Assembly (NCBI GenBank): GCA_019359505.1
Contig: JAHHHD010000017.1
Coordinates: 53,631 to 117,630, forward strand
Length of the DNA stretch: 64,000 nt
DNA from: Drouetiella hepatica Uher 2000/2452
GTDB lineage: Bacteria > Cyanobacteriota > Cyanobacteriia > Elainellales > Elainellaceae
Direction: 5' to 3'
Positions 16,647-25,799 of this stretch are shown here, piece by piece. How positions within the stretch are numbered: position 1 is the first letter of the stretch; each line of letters begins with the position of its first letter. The notes under the pieces were generated by a model. The model saw only the letters and a program-made list of their open reading frames with translations. It did not search any database and was not told where the DNA came from. Both the position numbers and the translations under genes were made by a program.

Positions 16647-18359
16647 GTGCTGTATTTAGCGGAAGTACAGAGAAATCGAAGAGGAGTCATGGGGGGCGGC
16701 AGACCGGAGTTTAAGCTGCTAGCCTGTCAGCGCAGCGAGCAAACTTGGAGTGCTGTGCCCGGAGAGGAATTGATTCCAGCCCCCGACGATGCCAGCAGCT
16801 ATGGCACGGGCGTTTTGGTCATGGTCGATCTGTCTGGCAGCAAGCAGGTGCAGCGTCACTCAGAAGCGGGTCGCCAATTGGTCAGCATTTTGCAGGGCTT
16901 CTCCCGATTTCAGGAGAAGGCAAAAACCCAGGAGGCAGAAATTGATCAGTGGAAAGAATCCTTAACTTATCAGAGCCAGGAACTCAACCGTCGAGAGATG
17001 GAAATGGAGGCTCGACAGGAAGAACTTCAGCAAATGGAGGCTGAAGCAGAAAAATTTGAGCAGCAGCGTCAGGAAATTGAGGCTTCCCGGCAAGAGGTCG
17101 ATCGCCTCCGTGAAGAATTTGAGCGCAAGACCGAGGAGTTGCAGGGAGCCTGGGCGCATTTACGCGGCGAAACCAATCGATTAGAGGAGCGTCAGGCAGA
17201 GGTTCAGCAGTCGGTAGGTCTAGATGCTGAGCAAGTTCGATACCTGCAAGAATTGCTCGATCGTCTTTCTCAGCCTAACTCACCTACAGACTCCATCCAA
17301 GAGCAGGTTCATTCAGCAGTTGACCTGGTGAACCAGCAGCAAAGCGTTTTGGATAATCACTGGCAAAACTTGCAGCAGCAGCAAGCCTCTGCTCAGCAAA
17401 TTCAGGGCGAGGTGGATTGGAAAACCCAGGAAATCCGCGATCGCTGGCACGCATGGCATCAGGCACAAACGGCACTGGAGCAAGCCAAAGCCGATCTGAG
17501 TGCCAAGACAGAAGCGCTGCGTTTGCATCAGGAATATGCCCAAAAGCTGACAGCAAGGCTGCAAACTCAGGGAGAGTTGCACCAGCAGGTCGCTCAATTG
17601 GCAGGCGCATCTGGCAAGGTGGATCTGGGAGAACTAGAGAATATGTCTCTAGAGGCGCTGCAAAATGCGGTAAGAGATCTGGAGAAAGATCTAGAGAAAA
17701 TGTCTCGCTTCGTCCAAAGTCAGGAAGAAGAGCTAACGCTTCAGCAGGAGGCGATCGACGAACTAAATCAGCAGATTCAACAGGCCAGCGAATATGACCG
17801 AATGCGTCTGGAAACAGAACTTGCCGACGAACAAGACCGCTACCAAATGCTGAATGAAACGCTAGTCGGTCAGCGGCGCAATCTCCAGGAGCGGGAGGCC
17901 GTCATTAGACAGCACCAAATGGTTTTGGCAAAGCGACAGGGTTACCCGGTAGAGGGCGAAGGCAAGTCGATTGATGTGGAGCCTATCTTGGCACAGATTG
18001 AGCGTCTACGACAGCAGCTAACCCAAGAGCTACAGACTTTAGAAGAAAAAATCCAGCAGTTGCGTTTGGAGATTGATTCCCTTCAGGGCGGAGTGAACCA
18101 GCAGTCGGCAGAGCAAGAAGCCAAACGCGACGAGCTAAGGCAGCTTGAGCAGCAGCTTCAGACTCAGGTGGCGGCGGCGGCAGAGCTGTGGGGCAAGGTG
18201 AACGCCTACCAGGAGACGCTCCAGCCGATTCAGGACAGTCTGGGTGGTCTGCGACAAACCACGGAGGCGATCGTCAATGCCCTCGGTCAAGATTCAGGCG
18301 GCTCTCACCTCCAAACGGTCAATGAGCTTCGAGAAACCATCCAGCGACTTGCTCCATAG
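16647..18359 (+). CDS. hmpF: HmpF coiled-coil pilus motility protein
   Basis: A cyanobacterial coiled-coil protein needed for type IV pilus function in gliding filaments (known for HmpF of Nostoc), 570 residues. The N terminus MLYLAEVQRNRRGVMGGG leads into a globular region of about 90 residues that is the family hallmark. Residues 95-540 are almost wholly heptad coiled coil, rich in Gln, Glu and Leu. It starts with GTG, supported by a GAGGA ribosome site eight bases upstream. It is divergent from hmpA-E rather than within the operon. A hairpin follows the stop. Direct partnership with the chemotaxis proteins here is inferred from position and from the family. Confidence 0.9.
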   Translation: MLYLAEVQRNRRGVMGGGRPEFKLLACQRSEQTWSAVPGEELIPAPDDASSYGTGVLVMVDLSGSKQVQRHSEAGRQLVSILQGFSRFQEKAKTQEAEIDQWKESLTYQSQELNRREMEMEARQEELQQMEAEAEKFEQQRQEIEASRQEVDRLREEFERKTEELQGAWAHLRGETNRLEERQAEVQQSVGLDAEQVRYLQELLDRLSQPNSPTDSIQEQVHSAVDLVNQQQSVLDNHWQNLQQQQASAQQIQGEVDWKTQEIRDRWHAWHQAQTALEQAKADLSAKTEALRLHQEYAQKLTARLQTQGELHQQVAQLAGASGKVDLGELENMSLEALQNAVRDLEKDLEKMSRFVQSQEEELTLQQEAIDELNQQIQQASEYDRMRLETELADEQDRYQMLNETLVGQRRNLQEREAVIRQHQMVLAKRQGYPVEGEGKSIDVEPILAQIERLRQQLTQELQTLEEKIQQLRLEIDSLQGGVNQQSAEQEAKRDELRQLEQQLQTQVAAAAELWGKVNAYQETLQPIQDSLGGLRQTTEAIVNALGQDSGGSHLQTVNELRETIQRLAP

Positions 18360-18383
18360 TTAAATCCGGGTAGTGGTATTTGA

Positions 18384-18432
18384 GTAAGAATTTTTGTTGC
18401 ATGGGCAAAACTCACGCAACAAAAATTCTTAC
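18384..18432. terminator. Bidirectional hairpin between hmpF and crtW
   Basis: 17-bp arms GTAAGAATTTTTGTTGC (18384-18400) and its exact complement (18416-18432) flank a 15-base loop. It lies between two convergent genes, so it probably ends both transcripts. Confidence 0.75.
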
Positions 18433-18480
18433 CCCTTAAGGACTGCCAAATTTTGGATTGAGAATCCAGGACTGATGGGC

Positions 18481-19263
18481 TTACCGTAGACTTTTGAGCT
18501 GCTGGGCGATCGCTGGAAGTCTCCACCAGGGCACATGGGGATACTCATGATGTTCCAGGTGGTAGCCGAAGTGATAGCAGGTCAAAAACGACCAGATCAA
18601 TGGGCGATAGGTGCTTTGAGTACGAAAGGTATTCCAGTAGCCTCCAGCAGGTTCGCGGTGGGGCAAAAACGTCCCAAAGTAAAAGAGCTGAACGGAGCTG
18701 AGTAGCGAAGGCACCACCCAAAACCAGCGCAGGTTGTATTCAGGGATATGCAGCAGGCGGTGCATCGCGTGGTAAACCGCAATGAGACCTAGCAGACGCC
18801 ACCAGCTCCAGTAGCGTTTGACAAAGTAAAAATACCAGGCAAAACCATTTTTGTGCGTGCCGTCGTGAAAATCAGGATCTTCAGAACTTGCAGGATGATC
18901 ATGGTGCTGCCAGTGCGCCTTGAGCAAATACCGATAGGAAAATAAGCCGTAGACTAGCAGCGCCAGTGTCCCTACAAAGTGATTGATTTTGAGATTTTGA
19001 GGAAAGACGGCGCGATGCATCGCATCATGGGCGGTAATGAATAGCCCCGTGTACAGAAAAGCCTGCCAGATTATGGCAAAGACAGTCAAAAATGGCTGCT
19101 GCTCAGCGGTCGTCCAGTTCAGCAATAGCGCCAAGCTAACTGCCCAGAATGTGATCACAAAACTGGCGATCGCCAATCCTAACCAACCCGTTTTACGAAG
19201 ACTCGATTCATGACGCATCGGCAATGCTGGGGATGCAGTCAGGATTTTTTGCGGTAGACTCAC
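18481..19263 (-). CDS. crtW: Beta-carotene ketolase (CrtW type)
   Basis: A membrane di-iron enzyme of the fatty-acid-hydroxylase/desaturase superfamily that adds 4-keto groups to beta-carotene, giving echinenone or canthaxanthin. It has 260 residues and four hydrophobic segments. The histidine boxes are complete: HDAMH at 79-83, HWQHHDHP near 116, with DPDFHDGTHKNG beside it, and YHLEHHEYPHVPWW near 235, the last typical of CrtW. Echinenone-type carotenoids are used by orange carotenoid protein and as photoprotectants in cyanobacteria. The gene is convergent with hmpF and divergent from hemE. A non-ketolase desaturase-family role is possible but less likely given the box spacing. Confidence 0.88.
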   Translation of the reverse strand: MSLPQKILTASPALPMRHESSLRKTGWLGLAIASFVITFWAVSLALLLNWTTAEQQPFLTVFAIIWQAFLYTGLFITAHDAMHRAVFPQNLKINHFVGTLALLVYGLFSYRYLLKAHWQHHDHPASSEDPDFHDGTHKNGFAWYFYFVKRYWSWWRLLGLIAVYHAMHRLLHIPEYNLRWFWVVPSLLSSVQLFYFGTFLPHREPAGGYWNTFRTQSTYRPLIWSFLTCYHFGYHLEHHEYPHVPWWRLPAIAQQLKSLR

Positions 19264-19533
19264 GCGGTCATCTCAGCTAAGGATTAGTGTTCACCTCGTC
19301 ATTGTAAAGTAAAGTAACAGGGTAAAGTAAAGCAACAAGGTAGTTGAGCCTAGGTTAAAGCTGATCGCAGCAGATCGATCGCCTTTCATGCCATCCTGCT
19401 GAATTCTTTCCCCAGTCTGAATATTTGTAACGGTTTAGCCATCCTCTACCCCAGGAGGGCGATCGCTGAATGGTAAGCTAGCAAATGCGCTATCGCGCTT
19501 AAGAAAATGATTTATTCTAGCGGCGGAGTTGAA

Positions 19534-20595
19534 ATGACCGGATTAAACCAGGTTCCTTTATTGCTGAGAGCTGCGCGGGGAGAAGCGCTCGATCGACCTC
19601 CTGTTTGGATGATGCGGCAGGCGGGTCGCTACATGAAGGCATATCGGGATCTGCGAGAAAAATATCCGTCATTTCGAGAGCGATCGGAGATCCCAGAAGT
19701 GGCGATCGAGGTTTCGCTTCAGCCCTGGAGAGCCTTTCAGCCCGATGGTGTCATTCTGTTTTCCGATATCGTCACACCGCTGCCCGGTATGGGGATTGAC
19801 ATGGATATTGCGGAAGGCAAGGGACCAATTATCTTCTCGCCAATTCGCTCCCAGGAGCAGGTAGATGCTTTGCGTCCATTGGAACCAGAGGAATCTCTGC
19901 CCTTTATCAAAACCATCTTGCAATCTCTGCGCCAAGAAGTAGGCAATCAGTCTACCGTGCTGGGGTTTGTGGGCGCACCCTGGACGCTAGCGGCATACAC
20001 GGTCGAGGGCAAAGGCTCTAAAGACTATGCCGTGATCAAGAACATGGCTTTCTCTGACCCGACGATTCTGCACCAGCTTTTGGAGAAGCTCTCAGACTCG
20101 ATCGCCACCTACATTCGCTATCAGATTGACTGCGGCGCGCAGGTGGTGCAAATGTTTGACTCCTGGGCGGGTCAGCTTAGCCCGCAGGACTACGACACCT
20201 TTGCCCTGCCCTATCAGCAGCGCGTTTTCCGGCAGGTGCGCCAAACCCACCCCGATACACCGCTGATTTTGCTGGTGAGCGGCAGCGCGGGCGTGCTGGA
20301 ACGGATGGGACGATCGGGAGCTGATATCGTCACGGTGGACTGGACGGTGGATATGGCAGATGCGCGGGCGCGCCTCGGTTCTCAAATGAAGGTGCAAGGC
20401 AACCTCGATCCGGGCGTGCTGTTTGGCTCGAAGGCATTTATCCGCGATCGAATTCTCGACACGGTTCAGAAGGCGGGCAATCGGGGGCATATCCTCAACT
20501 TGGGGCATGGCGTTCTGCCCAACACGCCTGAGGAGAATGTTGCTTTCTTCTTTGAGACTGCTAAGCAGATTAACCAAATGGCGGTTCCGGCTTAG
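19534..20595 (+). CDS. hemE: Uroporphyrinogen decarboxylase
   Basis: Decarboxylates the four acetate side chains of uroporphyrinogen III to give coproporphyrinogen III, in the common branch of haem, chlorophyll and bilin synthesis; cytosolic. The diagnostic motif [11 protein letters not shown] is at residues 23-33, and [12 protein letters not shown] and [10 protein letters not shown] follow as expected. The C-terminal [15 protein letters not shown] is also conserved. The open frame starts upstream at 19507, but the ATG at 19534 has a GGAG ribosome site seven bases before it and matches usual HemE N termini, giving 353 residues. It stands alone, divergent from crtW. Confidence 0.97.
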   Translation: MTGLNQVPLLLRAARGEALDRPPVWMMRQAGRYMKAYRDLREKYPSFRERSEIPEVAIEVSLQPWRAFQPDGVILFSDIVTPLPGMGIDMDIAEGKGPIIFSPIRSQEQVDALRPLEPEESLPFIKTILQSLRQEVGNQSTVLGFVGAPWTLAAYTVEGKGSKDYAVIKNMAFSDPTILHQLLEKLSDSIATYIRYQIDCGAQVVQMFDSWAGQLSPQDYDTFALPYQQRVFRQVRQTHPDTPLILLVSGSAGVLERMGRSGADIVTVDWTVDMADARARLGSQMKVQGNLDPGVLFGSKAFIRDRILDTVQKAGNRGHILNLGHGVLPNTPEENVAFFFETAKQINQMAVPA

Positions 20596-20712
20596 GCTGA
20601 GAATCTACAGTTTTTTTGAATTGAGCAAATGATGAGATGTGGGCGATTATGGCGATCGTCCACATTTTTATAGGTTGAAGTTTACAGGTTGAAGTTTGTG
20701 GATTGAGGTGAA

Positions 20713-20931
20713 ATGAGCCAAAAACTTCAGTACAGGGTTGTAATTGAGAGAGGAGCAAAAAGTTATGGAGCATATTTACCAGACTTGCCAGGTTGCATAG
20801 CAACAGGTAAAACGAAAGAAGAGACATTAGGATTAATCAGGGAAGCAATTGAGCTTCATCTTGAAGCTTTACATCAGCAAGGATTACTGATTCTAGAGCC
20901 TTATTCTTCAGACAAACTTGTAGGGGACTAA
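20713..20931 (+). CDS. HicB-family antitoxin-like protein
   Basis: A 72-residue protein with the partial RNase H-like HicB fold: the YRVVIER strand, GAYLPDLPGCIATGKTKEE loop and LGLIREAIELHLEAL helix match the family. HicB proteins neutralise HicA ribonuclease toxins, but no HicA gene is adjacent. Instead a BrnT-type toxin gene begins five bases after its stop, and BrnA overlaps that. It also lacks the C-terminal DNA-binding domain of longer HicB proteins. It may be an orphan antitoxin or a third member of this cluster. Confidence 0.85.
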   Translation: MSQKLQYRVVIERGAKSYGAYLPDLPGCIATGKTKEETLGLIREAIELHLEALHQQGLLILEPYSSDKLVGD

Positions 20932-20936
20932 AGTTT

Positions 20937-21230
20937 GTGAATGACGCTTTCAGGAAGTTTGAATGGGACGAAGCGAAAAATCTTGAAAATATTCGCAATC
21001 ACAAGATTGACTTTGCTGATATCCCTGAAATGTTTGAAGGTTCAATGTTGATCGAACTTGATAATCGTATTAATTATGGCGAGGAGCGCTGGAGTGGAAT
21101 CGGTTTTTTGAGAAACGGTGTAGCGGTTGTTGTTTGGACAGAACGACAAAATAATGTCATCCGAATTATTTCAGCACGAAGGGCGAACCGATATGAACGT
21201 AAACGATTCGAGCAGTACCTCACGTACTGA
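20937..21230 (+). CDS. brnT: BrnT-family toxin
   Basis: A 97-residue RelE-like ribonuclease toxin of a type II toxin-antitoxin pair. FEWDEAKNLENIRNHKIDFADI at the N terminus and IISARRANRYERKRFEQYL at the C terminus are the family hallmarks. Start is GTG with AGGGG ten bases upstream. It overlaps the BrnA frame by 38 bp. In the known BrnTA systems the toxin cleaves RNA and the complex represses its own promoter; here the promoter would lie upstream of the HicB-like gene. Confidence 0.9.
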   Translation: MNDAFRKFEWDEAKNLENIRNHKIDFADIPEMFEGSMLIELDNRINYGEERWSGIGFLRNGVAVVVWTERQNNVIRIISARRANRYERKRFEQYLTY

Positions 21231-21471
21231 TTGGGCAGCACTAGAAGCGATGATCGATGAGGATATCGATTATTCCGACATTCCGCCTTTGACCGAGGAA
21301 TTTTTTGAGAAAGCCACTTTGCGAGTTCCGGCAACTCAAGCCCGGAATTTAATTCAGCTAGATCCGGATGTCATGCTGTGGTTTCAAGCTCAAGGTTTAG
21401 AGTACAAAGCGCTGATTAATTCGATTCTGCGCCGTCATATCGAAGGCAGTAGCGATCAGCGCATAAGCTAA
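21193..21471 (+). CDS. brnA: BrnA-family antitoxin
   Basis: A ribbon-helix-helix antitoxin of 92 residues that pairs with BrnT. The region DWAALEAMIDEDIDYSDIPP and the C-terminal DPDVMLWFQAQGLEYKALIN are typical of BrnA (CopG-like fold). The frame opens earlier at 21127, deep inside brnT. The ATG at 21193 gives the usual BrnA length and is preferred, still overlapping the toxin by 38 bases, which implies translational coupling. Confidence 0.9.
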   Translation: MNVNDSSSTSRTDWAALEAMIDEDIDYSDIPPLTEEFFEKATLRVPATQARNLIQLDPDVMLWFQAQGLEYKALINSILRRHIEGSSDQRIS

Positions 21472-21517
21472 CGGCACAACTGCTTGTTCCTTCTATTTGT
21501 GAAAGTTGTCGCATTGT

Positions 21518-21979
21518 TTAATTCTCTCTTCGCCTGTGATTTGAGCTGTAGAAAGCTAACCAATCTGTTCCTCCCCAGATTGCTCCAATGATTTGCCCAA
21601 AAAAATAAACAGCCATGCCTGCCAATGCTGCTCCAAGGTTTGGTAAGTCAGGATCTGTTGGTCCCGGAAAAATCCTGTCCATTGCCCCACCTACAAATAT
21701 TCCAACTGCTAATCCTACGGTTCCACCCAATGTCGCACCAAATAACACGCCCAACAGAACAATACCTCCAGCCCTGAGCGATCGTTGTAGGATTGCTGTA
21801 ACCATGCCTGAAATTAAACCAATGACGAGAGCAATGCTGCTCTGAAAGAGCATGATTTTTAGTAAGAAGTCACCAGGTAATCCATAAGGTTTGGTTGAAA
21901 ACCAAAGTAAACAAGCAACACTTATGGCAAAAAGCCCTACAGCCCATCTCACTCTCCATGTTCTCCAATATCTAGGCAT
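21518..21979 (-). CDS. Small membrane protein of unknown function
   Basis: A protein of about 153 residues with four predicted membrane segments. The middle two are rich in glycine (LLGVLFGATLGGTVGLAVGIFVGG), as in glycine-zipper pores or channels. No family was recognised. The frame extends to a TTG at 22021, but the ATG at 21979 (MPRYWRTW) has an AGAG-type site and is preferred. It faces the brnTA cluster with a 46-bp gap, and base use is AT-richer than hemE. Confidence 0.65.
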   Translation of the reverse strand: MPRYWRTWRVRWAVGLFAISVACLLWFSTKPYGLPGDFLLKIMLFQSSIALVIGLISGMVTAILQRSLRAGGIVLLGVLFGATLGGTVGLAVGIFVGGAMDRIFPGPTDPDLPNLGAALAGMAVYFFGQIIGAIWGGTDWLAFYSSNHRRREN

Positions 21980-22539
21980 CGCTCTATGCTCTGATGGATA
22001 AGTTCCGAGTCGTAAAGACAACTAAAGAATTCAACACTAGCTCAATACAGGTAATCTGTTAGGGTACTGGTAAATCTACCCTTGAAAGCTAGGCTGAAAA
22101 GTCAGACAGGGTTCCTTGAGGATTAGCCCCCAATCAAAAGATTCTCTAATTCTTGGTTTTCGTTTGAGCAGTGCTGCGATCGCTCACACCCCTTCAATCA
22201 GAGCGATCGTAAGAGCCATATCTGCTTATCGGCTGCTATGCCAGATTAAAACTTTCTGTGCGAGAGGCATTGGTCTTGCGGCGAATTATGATTACTGGCA
22301 AAAGAGTGGCGATCGCCATGGACATTCCGAAGGGAGCAGTATCGGTTCAGGTGCCGACCTTCAAGAGAATTTCTCATGCCGCTCCCATTAGCGACCTGAT
22401 GGCCCCGGCTATGTGAGGTTGGGGGAGTAAGTTTCACCCGCAGATGTTAAGGCAATGTATGAATCAGACAGAATTGAGCTGGGTGTGCTAAAAGAATCAT
22501 AGCTAATATGGCTCGAATACTCCTTGAGTAAGGTTTCAA
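21980..22539. other. Gap upstream of the Kef-like pair
   Basis: About 560 bp with one possible 42-codon frame at 22288-22416 and several HIP1 octamers. I compared it by eye with the c-di-AMP riboswitch found before some K+ transporters and did not see the conserved blocks. No other gene is visible. Confidence 0.4.
22288..22416 (+). CDS. Possible 42-residue protein, unrecognised
   Basis: An ATG frame with protein-like composition (MITGKRVAIAMDIPKG, later HAAPISDLMAPAM). There is no clear ribosome site and no family match that I know. It may be chance or a remnant of a larger gene. Confidence 0.2.
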   Translation: MITGKRVAIAMDIPKGAVSVQVPTFKRISHAAPISDLMAPAM

Positions 22540-23178
22540 ATGAGCGTCCCCAACCGCATCTTAGTTCTGTTTGCTCATCCCGCATTGGAGCGATCGCGGG
22601 TGAATCGACATTTGATTCAGGCTTTGAAGGGAATCGATTCCATTACGATTCACGACTTGTACGAGCAGTATCCTAACCTGCATATCCATGTGAAGCATGA
22701 GCAGCGCCTTCTGCTTGACCACGATATTATTGTGTTTCAGCATCCCTTTTACTGGTACAGCAGCCCTGCCATCCTAAAGGAATGGCAGGATTTGGTGTTA
22801 GAGCATGGTTTTGCTTATGGTCATGGCGGCACAGCTCTACAAGGGAAAAAGTTTCTTTCGGTGATTACGACTGGAGGCAGTCAAGAGGCTTACTGTCGGC
22901 AGGGACATAATTTTTTCACGATTCGAGAATTGTTGGCGCCCTTTGAGCAAACCGCGCGACTCTGCGGCATGGAGTATCTGCCGCCATTTGTCGTTCAAGG
23001 GACGCATCAACTGCATGGGTCAGAGCAAATTTCCAAGCATGTGAACGATTATCACAAGGCAATCATGGCACTGCGCGATGACACGATGCACTGGGATCAG
23101 TTGCGACAGCAGAAGTTCCTAAACCACAATCTGGATCAAACGATCAGAACGCCGGAGACCTCCCAACATGCACAATGA
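22540..23178 (+). CDS. Flavodoxin-fold NAD(P)H oxidoreductase, KefF/KefG-like
   Basis: A 212-residue NAD(P)H:quinone oxidoreductase of the family whose KefF and KefG members bind and activate the Kef potassium efflux antiporters. Supporting motifs are the N-terminal RILVLFAHP nucleotide-binding strand, the IVFQHPFYWYSSPAILKEW segment and ITTGGSQEAYC near residue 110. Its last 11 bases overlap the Kef-like antiporter gene, so the two are translationally coupled and very likely work together. The membrane antiporter would be held closed by glutathione and opened by electrophile adducts in the enterobacterial model; whether that holds here is inference. Confidence 0.92.
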   Translation: MSVPNRILVLFAHPALERSRVNRHLIQALKGIDSITIHDLYEQYPNLHIHVKHEQRLLLDHDIIVFQHPFYWYSSPAILKEWQDLVLEHGFAYGHGGTALQGKKFLSVITTGGSQEAYCRQGHNFFTIRELLAPFEQTARLCGMEYLPPFVVQGTHQLHGSEQISKHVNDYHKAIMALRDDTMHWDQLRQQKFLNHNLDQTIRTPETSQHAQ

Positions 23179-25060
23179 AAACCTGTTTTTTCAGGCATTT
23201 ATCTACCTGGCGGCGGCGGTGCTATCGGTGCCCATCTCCAAGCGACTGGGATTAGGTTCGGTGCTGGGATATCTGATCGCTGGGGTGATTATTGGGCCTT
23301 TTGGGCTGCACTTTGTTGGGCAAGAGGGCGAAGATGTAATGCACTTCGCTGAGTTTGGCGTCGTGATGATGCTGTTTTTGGTGGGTTTAGAACTGCAACC
23401 CTCGCTGCTCTGGCGGCTGCGGCTGCCGATCTTAGGGTTGGGCGGATTGCAGGTGGCAGTCACTAGCCTGGTGATAGGAGCGATCGCCCTACTGTTCGGA
23501 CTTTCTTGGCAAATGGCGCTGGCCGTAGGGATGATTCTCTCAATGTCCTCCACGGCGATCGTGCTGCAAACGCTCAACGAAAAGGGGCTGAGCAAAACAG
23601 AAGCCGGACAGTCTGCTTTTTCGGTGCTGCTGTTTCAAGATATTGCTGTGATTCCCATCCTGGCGTTCCTGCCCATTTTGGCGATGAAAAGCAGCGCTGT
23701 CAGCCTGTTGGCGAGTCGAGTCATGCTGGTTGCGGCAGAGCCAACTCAGAGTTCAGCCTTACCTCCCTGGCAACAGGCGCTGCTGGTCATGGGCGTGGTG
23801 GGTGGCATCATCGTCGCTGGACGGTTCCTCATGCGCCCTGTGTTTCGCTTTATTGCCGCCACCAAGCTACGAGAGATTTTCACGGCAACGGCGCTGCTGC
23901 TGGTGATTGGGATTGCGCTAGCCATGCAGGCGGTAGGGCTATCCCCAGCGCTGGGAACCTTTGTGGCAGGAGTCGTACTGGCAGATAGTGAGTATCGCCA
24001 TGAGTTAGAGAGTGATATTGATCCGTTCAAGGGGTTGCTGCTGGGACTGTTCTTTATTTCGGTAGGAGCTAGCGTTAACTTCAATCTGGTGTTGCAGCAG
24101 CCCTTACTGATTTTGGGCTTGGTGCTGGGGCTGGCGATCGTCAAGTTCGGTGTTCTAGTTGCCCTGGGGTGGTTTTTCAAACTGGAGTTAAGCCAAAGTT
24201 TGTTGTTTGCCTTTGCCCTAGCTCAGGGGGGAGAGTTTGCCTTTGTCCTATTCTCCTTTGCCACCCAGTCGGGGGTGCTGACCTCGGCTGTAGCGGCTCC
24301 ACTGGTGGCGGTAGTGGCGATGTCGATGGTGGTGACTCCGCTGCTGATGATTGTTAATGACAGGTTCGTACAGCCTCGGTTTAATGCTCCGGCAGAGGAT
24401 CGAGAAGCCGATAAGATTGACGACGGCGAAACCCCGGTGATTATCGCTGGGTTTGGTCGCTTTGGTCAGATTGTAGGGCGGCTCTTGTTGGCAAACGGTT
24501 GCCAGATTACCGTTTTGGATCACAGTCCAGGACAAATTGAGCTATTGCGGCGGTTTGAGTGGAAGGTGTTCTACGGCGATGCCTCCCGGCTTGATCTCCT
24601 GCATGCCGCTGGGGCAGAGCGAGCCAAACTTTTAGTCGTGGCGATCGACGAACCTGAAAAAATTCTGGAAGTGGTAGAACTAGCGCGTAAGCATTTTCCC
24701 CATCTCAAAATTCTGGCAAGGGCAGTCGATCGCCGCCATGCATATGAGCTAATTCGGCAGGGAGTGGATGTGATTCAGCGAGAAACCTTTGGTTCTGCTT
24801 TAGATATGGGAGTTGCAGCCCTGAAGTTACTAGGGGTTCGCTCCCACAGAGCACACCGGGTAGCGCAAACCTTCCGACAGCACGATGAAGCAGCGCTGCA
24901 TGAAATGGCAGTTTTGGAAGGAGATGATGCCGTTGTAATTGCGCGATCGCGCCAGTTGGCGAAGGACTTGGAGCAACTTTTGCAGTCAGACGAAAAAGAT
25001 CTGATTCAGGATGCCGACCAAGCCTGGGATATCTCAGCCCTACGCAAAGATGCTCGTTGA
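23168..25060 (+). CDS. Kef-type K+/H+ antiporter with TrkA-N domain (CPA2)
   Basis: An inner-membrane monovalent cation/proton antiporter, 630 residues. About 12 membrane segments occupy residues 5-395, with the CPA2 motifs YLIAGVIIGPFGL, MMLFLVGLEL and the intramembrane LFQDIAVIP. A cytosolic RCK/TrkA-N domain follows (VIIAGFGRFGQIVGRLL near 425), which binds NAD(H) and, in Kef proteins, gates transport. The C-terminal tail has RAHRVAQTFRQHDE, as in KefB/KefC. It overlaps its KefG-like partner upstream. Length and layout match KefB/KefC closely (about 600-620). An intrinsic hairpin lies 280 bp downstream. Confidence 0.93.
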   Translation: MHNENLFFQAFIYLAAAVLSVPISKRLGLGSVLGYLIAGVIIGPFGLHFVGQEGEDVMHFAEFGVVMMLFLVGLELQPSLLWRLRLPILGLGGLQVAVTSLVIGAIALLFGLSWQMALAVGMILSMSSTAIVLQTLNEKGLSKTEAGQSAFSVLLFQDIAVIPILAFLPILAMKSSAVSLLASRVMLVAAEPTQSSALPPWQQALLVMGVVGGIIVAGRFLMRPVFRFIAATKLREIFTATALLLVIGIALAMQAVGLSPALGTFVAGVVLADSEYRHELESDIDPFKGLLLGLFFISVGASVNFNLVLQQPLLILGLVLGLAIVKFGVLVALGWFFKLELSQSLLFAFALAQGGEFAFVLFSFATQSGVLTSAVAAPLVAVVAMSMVVTPLLMIVNDRFVQPRFNAPAEDREADKIDDGETPVIIAGFGRFGQIVGRLLLANGCQITVLDHSPGQIELLRRFEWKVFYGDASRLDLLHAAGAERAKLLVVAIDEPEKILEVVELARKHFPHLKILARAVDRRHAYELIRQGVDVIQRETFGSALDMGVAALKLLGVRSHRAHRVAQTFRQHDEAALHEMAVLEGDDAVVIARSRQLAKDLEQLLQSDEKDLIQDADQAWDISALRKDAR

Positions 25061-25422
25061 GCGTGCTTCACATGGCAGTCTTTAAAAGGTAAAGGTTGAT
25101 TGAAGCTTACCCACAATACGGAAAATGGCAAAAATAGCTGGGTGTTTATGCGAGATTGAGCTGAAGCCTTTACGGGCAGTTCAAAAATGAATGGGGAAAA
25201 CAGGTAAAGGAGGTCTCGATTCTCAAAAATGCGATCGTAATTTCAATAAATGCGATCGCATTTTTGATGCAAGGGACTTCGTTTATCGAAAATGAGGTCA
25301 CATTTTCCGTATTTGCGATCGCAATTTCAATAAACGGAAAGGATCTGATGTAGCGGAGGGCTAATGCTGAATTGCGTCATCCCTCCGCTAGATCCTATTC
25401 AGGCTATCTCGTCGATCGCCCC
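25061..25422. other. Intergenic stretch with HIP1-type octamer repeats and a hairpin
   Basis: Contains three HIP1-related octamers within 100 bp (near 25231, 25252 and 25316). Two share the same tail AATTTCAATAAA, giving local direct and inverted repeats. At 25341-25396 the arms TAGCGGAGGG and CCCTCCGCTA form a stem flanked by GGATC/GATCC, a possible terminator for the convergent kef and small-protein genes. No gene is seen. Confidence 0.6.
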
Positions 25423-25662
25423 TTAACCATTCGTCGGGCGATAGTGGGTGCTGATTGCCATCACCTTCTGCGGATCAGGGGTGGGTAAGAGTGGACTCCA
25501 AGTATCGATCGTCCGAAAGCCGCGCACATGGGATTCGCGAATGGTCGCTTGAACGGCAGCACGGGAGGCGAAGATAATGACACGAATGATCTCTCGCTCC
25601 GGGCTAGGTTCTTCCTCCGGTTGAAACGCCGGATGGTTGAAGAAATTGAATTCTCCGGTCAT
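25423..25662 (-). CDS. Small protein of unknown function
   Basis: A 79-residue soluble protein. It has a Glu/Pro-rich patch near residue 15 and a possible beta strand EIIRVIIFASRAAVQATI, and resembles no family that I can name. The start is well supported by an AAGGAG ribosome site eight bases upstream. The 5' region has paired segments (see 25800-25907), so its leader may be structured. Confidence 0.7.
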   Translation of the reverse strand: MTGEFNFFNHPAFQPEEEPSPEREIIRVIIFASRAAVQATIRESHVRGFRTIDTWSPLLPTPDPQKVMAISTHYRPTNG

Positions 25663-25799
25663 GACTATTACTCCTTGTGGTTTTGGGTTCGCTTGTAGAG
25701 ATCTCGCTTGCCTGAACTATGGGTCAGAAATGCAAGACGAGAAGGAACCCCAAAAACATGGCTACTCACGATCGATTAACAAGTAGCGCCAAGGAGTGT

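Noticed and set aside
20713..20931. Complete HicAB toxin-antitoxin pair
   Set aside because: No HicA-type gene lies on either side; only BrnT and BrnA follow.
22116..22539. Possible c-di-AMP riboswitch upstream of the Kef pair
   Set aside because: Some such riboswitches precede K+ transporters, but the conserved sequence blocks were not seen by eye. A covariance-model search would settle it.
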